From Bacillota bacterium (lineage in GTDB: Bacteria > Bacillota > Clostridia > Christensenellales > Aristaeellaceae): a stretch of 64,000 bases of DNA. The translations under genes and the position numbers were made by a program. Below the pieces are notes generated by a model. The model had not been told where the DNA came from. It ran no database searches and saw nothing but the letters and a program-made list of their open reading frames with translations. This document shows positions 63,717 through 64,000 of this stretch, one piece after another. Positions within the stretch are counted from its first letter, which is position 1, and each line of letters begins with the position of its first letter. Location of the stretch: NCBI GenBank assembly GCA_023415145.1, contig JAEZLW010000175.1, forward strand, positions 41,198-105,197, in the 5' to 3' direction.

Positions 63717-63749
63717 AAAAGCCCACAGTGTCTAGCTGTTCGGGCCTTT
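63717..63749 (-). terminator. Terminator-like hairpin
   Basis: AAAAGCCC and ACAG pair with CTGT and GGGCCTTT with a small internal loop; the minus strand continues TTTTATTCTT. Confidence 0.55.
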
Positions 63750-63875
63750 GTATTGGTGCTTTCAGTCAAGGAAAGACGAATTTGGTTGCAGTATTGTTGT
63801 ATGTTTTTGTACTTGAGGAAATCCATTTGGTGCAAGAACGGGCGGGTTTCATGCAAAACTATAGCAGTAGAACTA

Positions 63876-64000
63876 GGGCGTGTTTCCAAAAGGACAATGA
63901 TGCAAAGTGTCGAATAATATTACAGAGGTGATCTGTAATGGCGGCACAAACGAAGCGCTACGAGATAACGGATGAGGAATGGGAACGAATCAAAGGTTAT
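63876..64000 (+). mobile_element. Left end of an IS5-family insertion sequence
   Basis: A candidate terminal inverted repeat GGGCGTGTTTCCAAAA begins at about 63876, after CTA, and a transposase starts about 60 bp further in. The right end lies outside the window, so repeat pairing and target duplication cannot be checked. Confidence 0.6.
63938..64000 (+). CDS. IS5-family transposase, N-terminal part (partial)
   Basis: 21 codons visible. The start MAAQTKRYEITDEEWERIKGY matches the N-terminus of IS5/IS427-group transposases with a DUF4096 domain (..YELTDEEWERI..). The ribosome site GAGGTGATCT lies just upstream. The rest is beyond the window. Confidence 0.8.
   Translation, partial: MAAQTKRYEITDEEWERIKGY

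Noticed and set aside
63533..63889. Minus-strand frame of 118 codons over the tRNA fragment
   Set aside because: It contains the familiar translated-tRNA string SQVQILSPRPS, so it is an artefact of the tRNA end.

Overview
The window looks like chromosome from a member of the Firmicutes, most likely class Clostridia. Base composition is moderate to fairly high in GC, Shine-Dalgarno sites are strong AGGAGG types, and GTG and TTG starts are common. Gene content agrees: several type I signal peptidases, DUF951, a FapA-like DUF342 protein, murQ/murK salvage genes, a 2-oxoacid:ferredoxin oxidoreductase without aerobic respiratory genes, and a LexA-type GAAC-N4-GTTC box. Order-level placement is not possible from sequence reading alone. 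Most of the window reads as ordinary chromosome; the right edge looks like the border of an integrated element.

Layout. 1-7.2 kb: a MoxR / DUF58 / BatA-like / double-vWA operon preceded by the tail of a Gly/Ser/Gln-rich protein. 7.2-17.2 kb: two divergent operons for cell-wall sugar salvage. The minus-strand arm has a PIG-L-like protein, a class C beta-lactamase-like hydrolase and a CUT1-type ABC importer. The plus-strand arm has MurR/RpiR, MurQ, NagZ and a MurK-like kinase. A perfect 16-bp palindrome lies between the two promoters. 17.2-20.2 kb: a GH4 glycosidase divergent from an AraC regulator, and a cytidylate-kinase-like protein. 20.4-25.9 kb: a complete branched-chain amino acid ABC operon with a structured leader. 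25.9-31.6 kb: a Zn-ribbon protein, a YwaF-like membrane protein, two tandem secreted paralogues and a VanY-like carboxypeptidase. 31.6-34.7 kb: three type I signal peptidases around an ECF sigma factor, then DUF951. 35-38.5 kb: FHA / FtsW-RodA / penicillin-binding protein. 38.6-42.7 kb: an AT-richer acyltransferase, a small protein, a hairpin-rich intergenic tract, a WalJ-like hydrolase, a CPBP protease and rlmH. 42.8-46.5 kb: korAB-type oxidoreductase, a structured non-coding element and an AraC/GyrI regulator. 46.5-52.8 kb: an L,D-transpeptidase, a MerR regulator with its 19-bp-spacer promoter, a frameshifted aldo/keto reductase, an iron alcohol dehydrogenase and an AhpF-like flavoprotein. 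52.8-62.2 kb: a purine permease, an ArsB/NhaD-type transporter, a cupin, a nuclease-helicase fusion, a PAS-GGDEF-HD-GYP protein and a FapA-like protein. 62.4-64 kb: an AT-rich CgeB-like glycosyltransferase, the 3' end of a tRNA gene with its terminator, a LexA-type box and the start of an IS5-family insertion sequence.

Recurring themes are cell-wall synthesis, turnover and salvage (MurQ/NagZ/MurK, VanY, L,D-transpeptidase, FHA-FtsW-PBP), protein export (three signal peptidases) and detoxification (MerR, AKR, ADH, AhpF-like). The most unusual items are the hairpin array at 39.9-40.2 kb, the nested-stem element at 45.4-45.5 kb, the tRNA-end junction at 63.6 kb, the signal-peptidase/sigma cluster, and the ABC-type cell-wall sugar salvage locus with its operator candidate.
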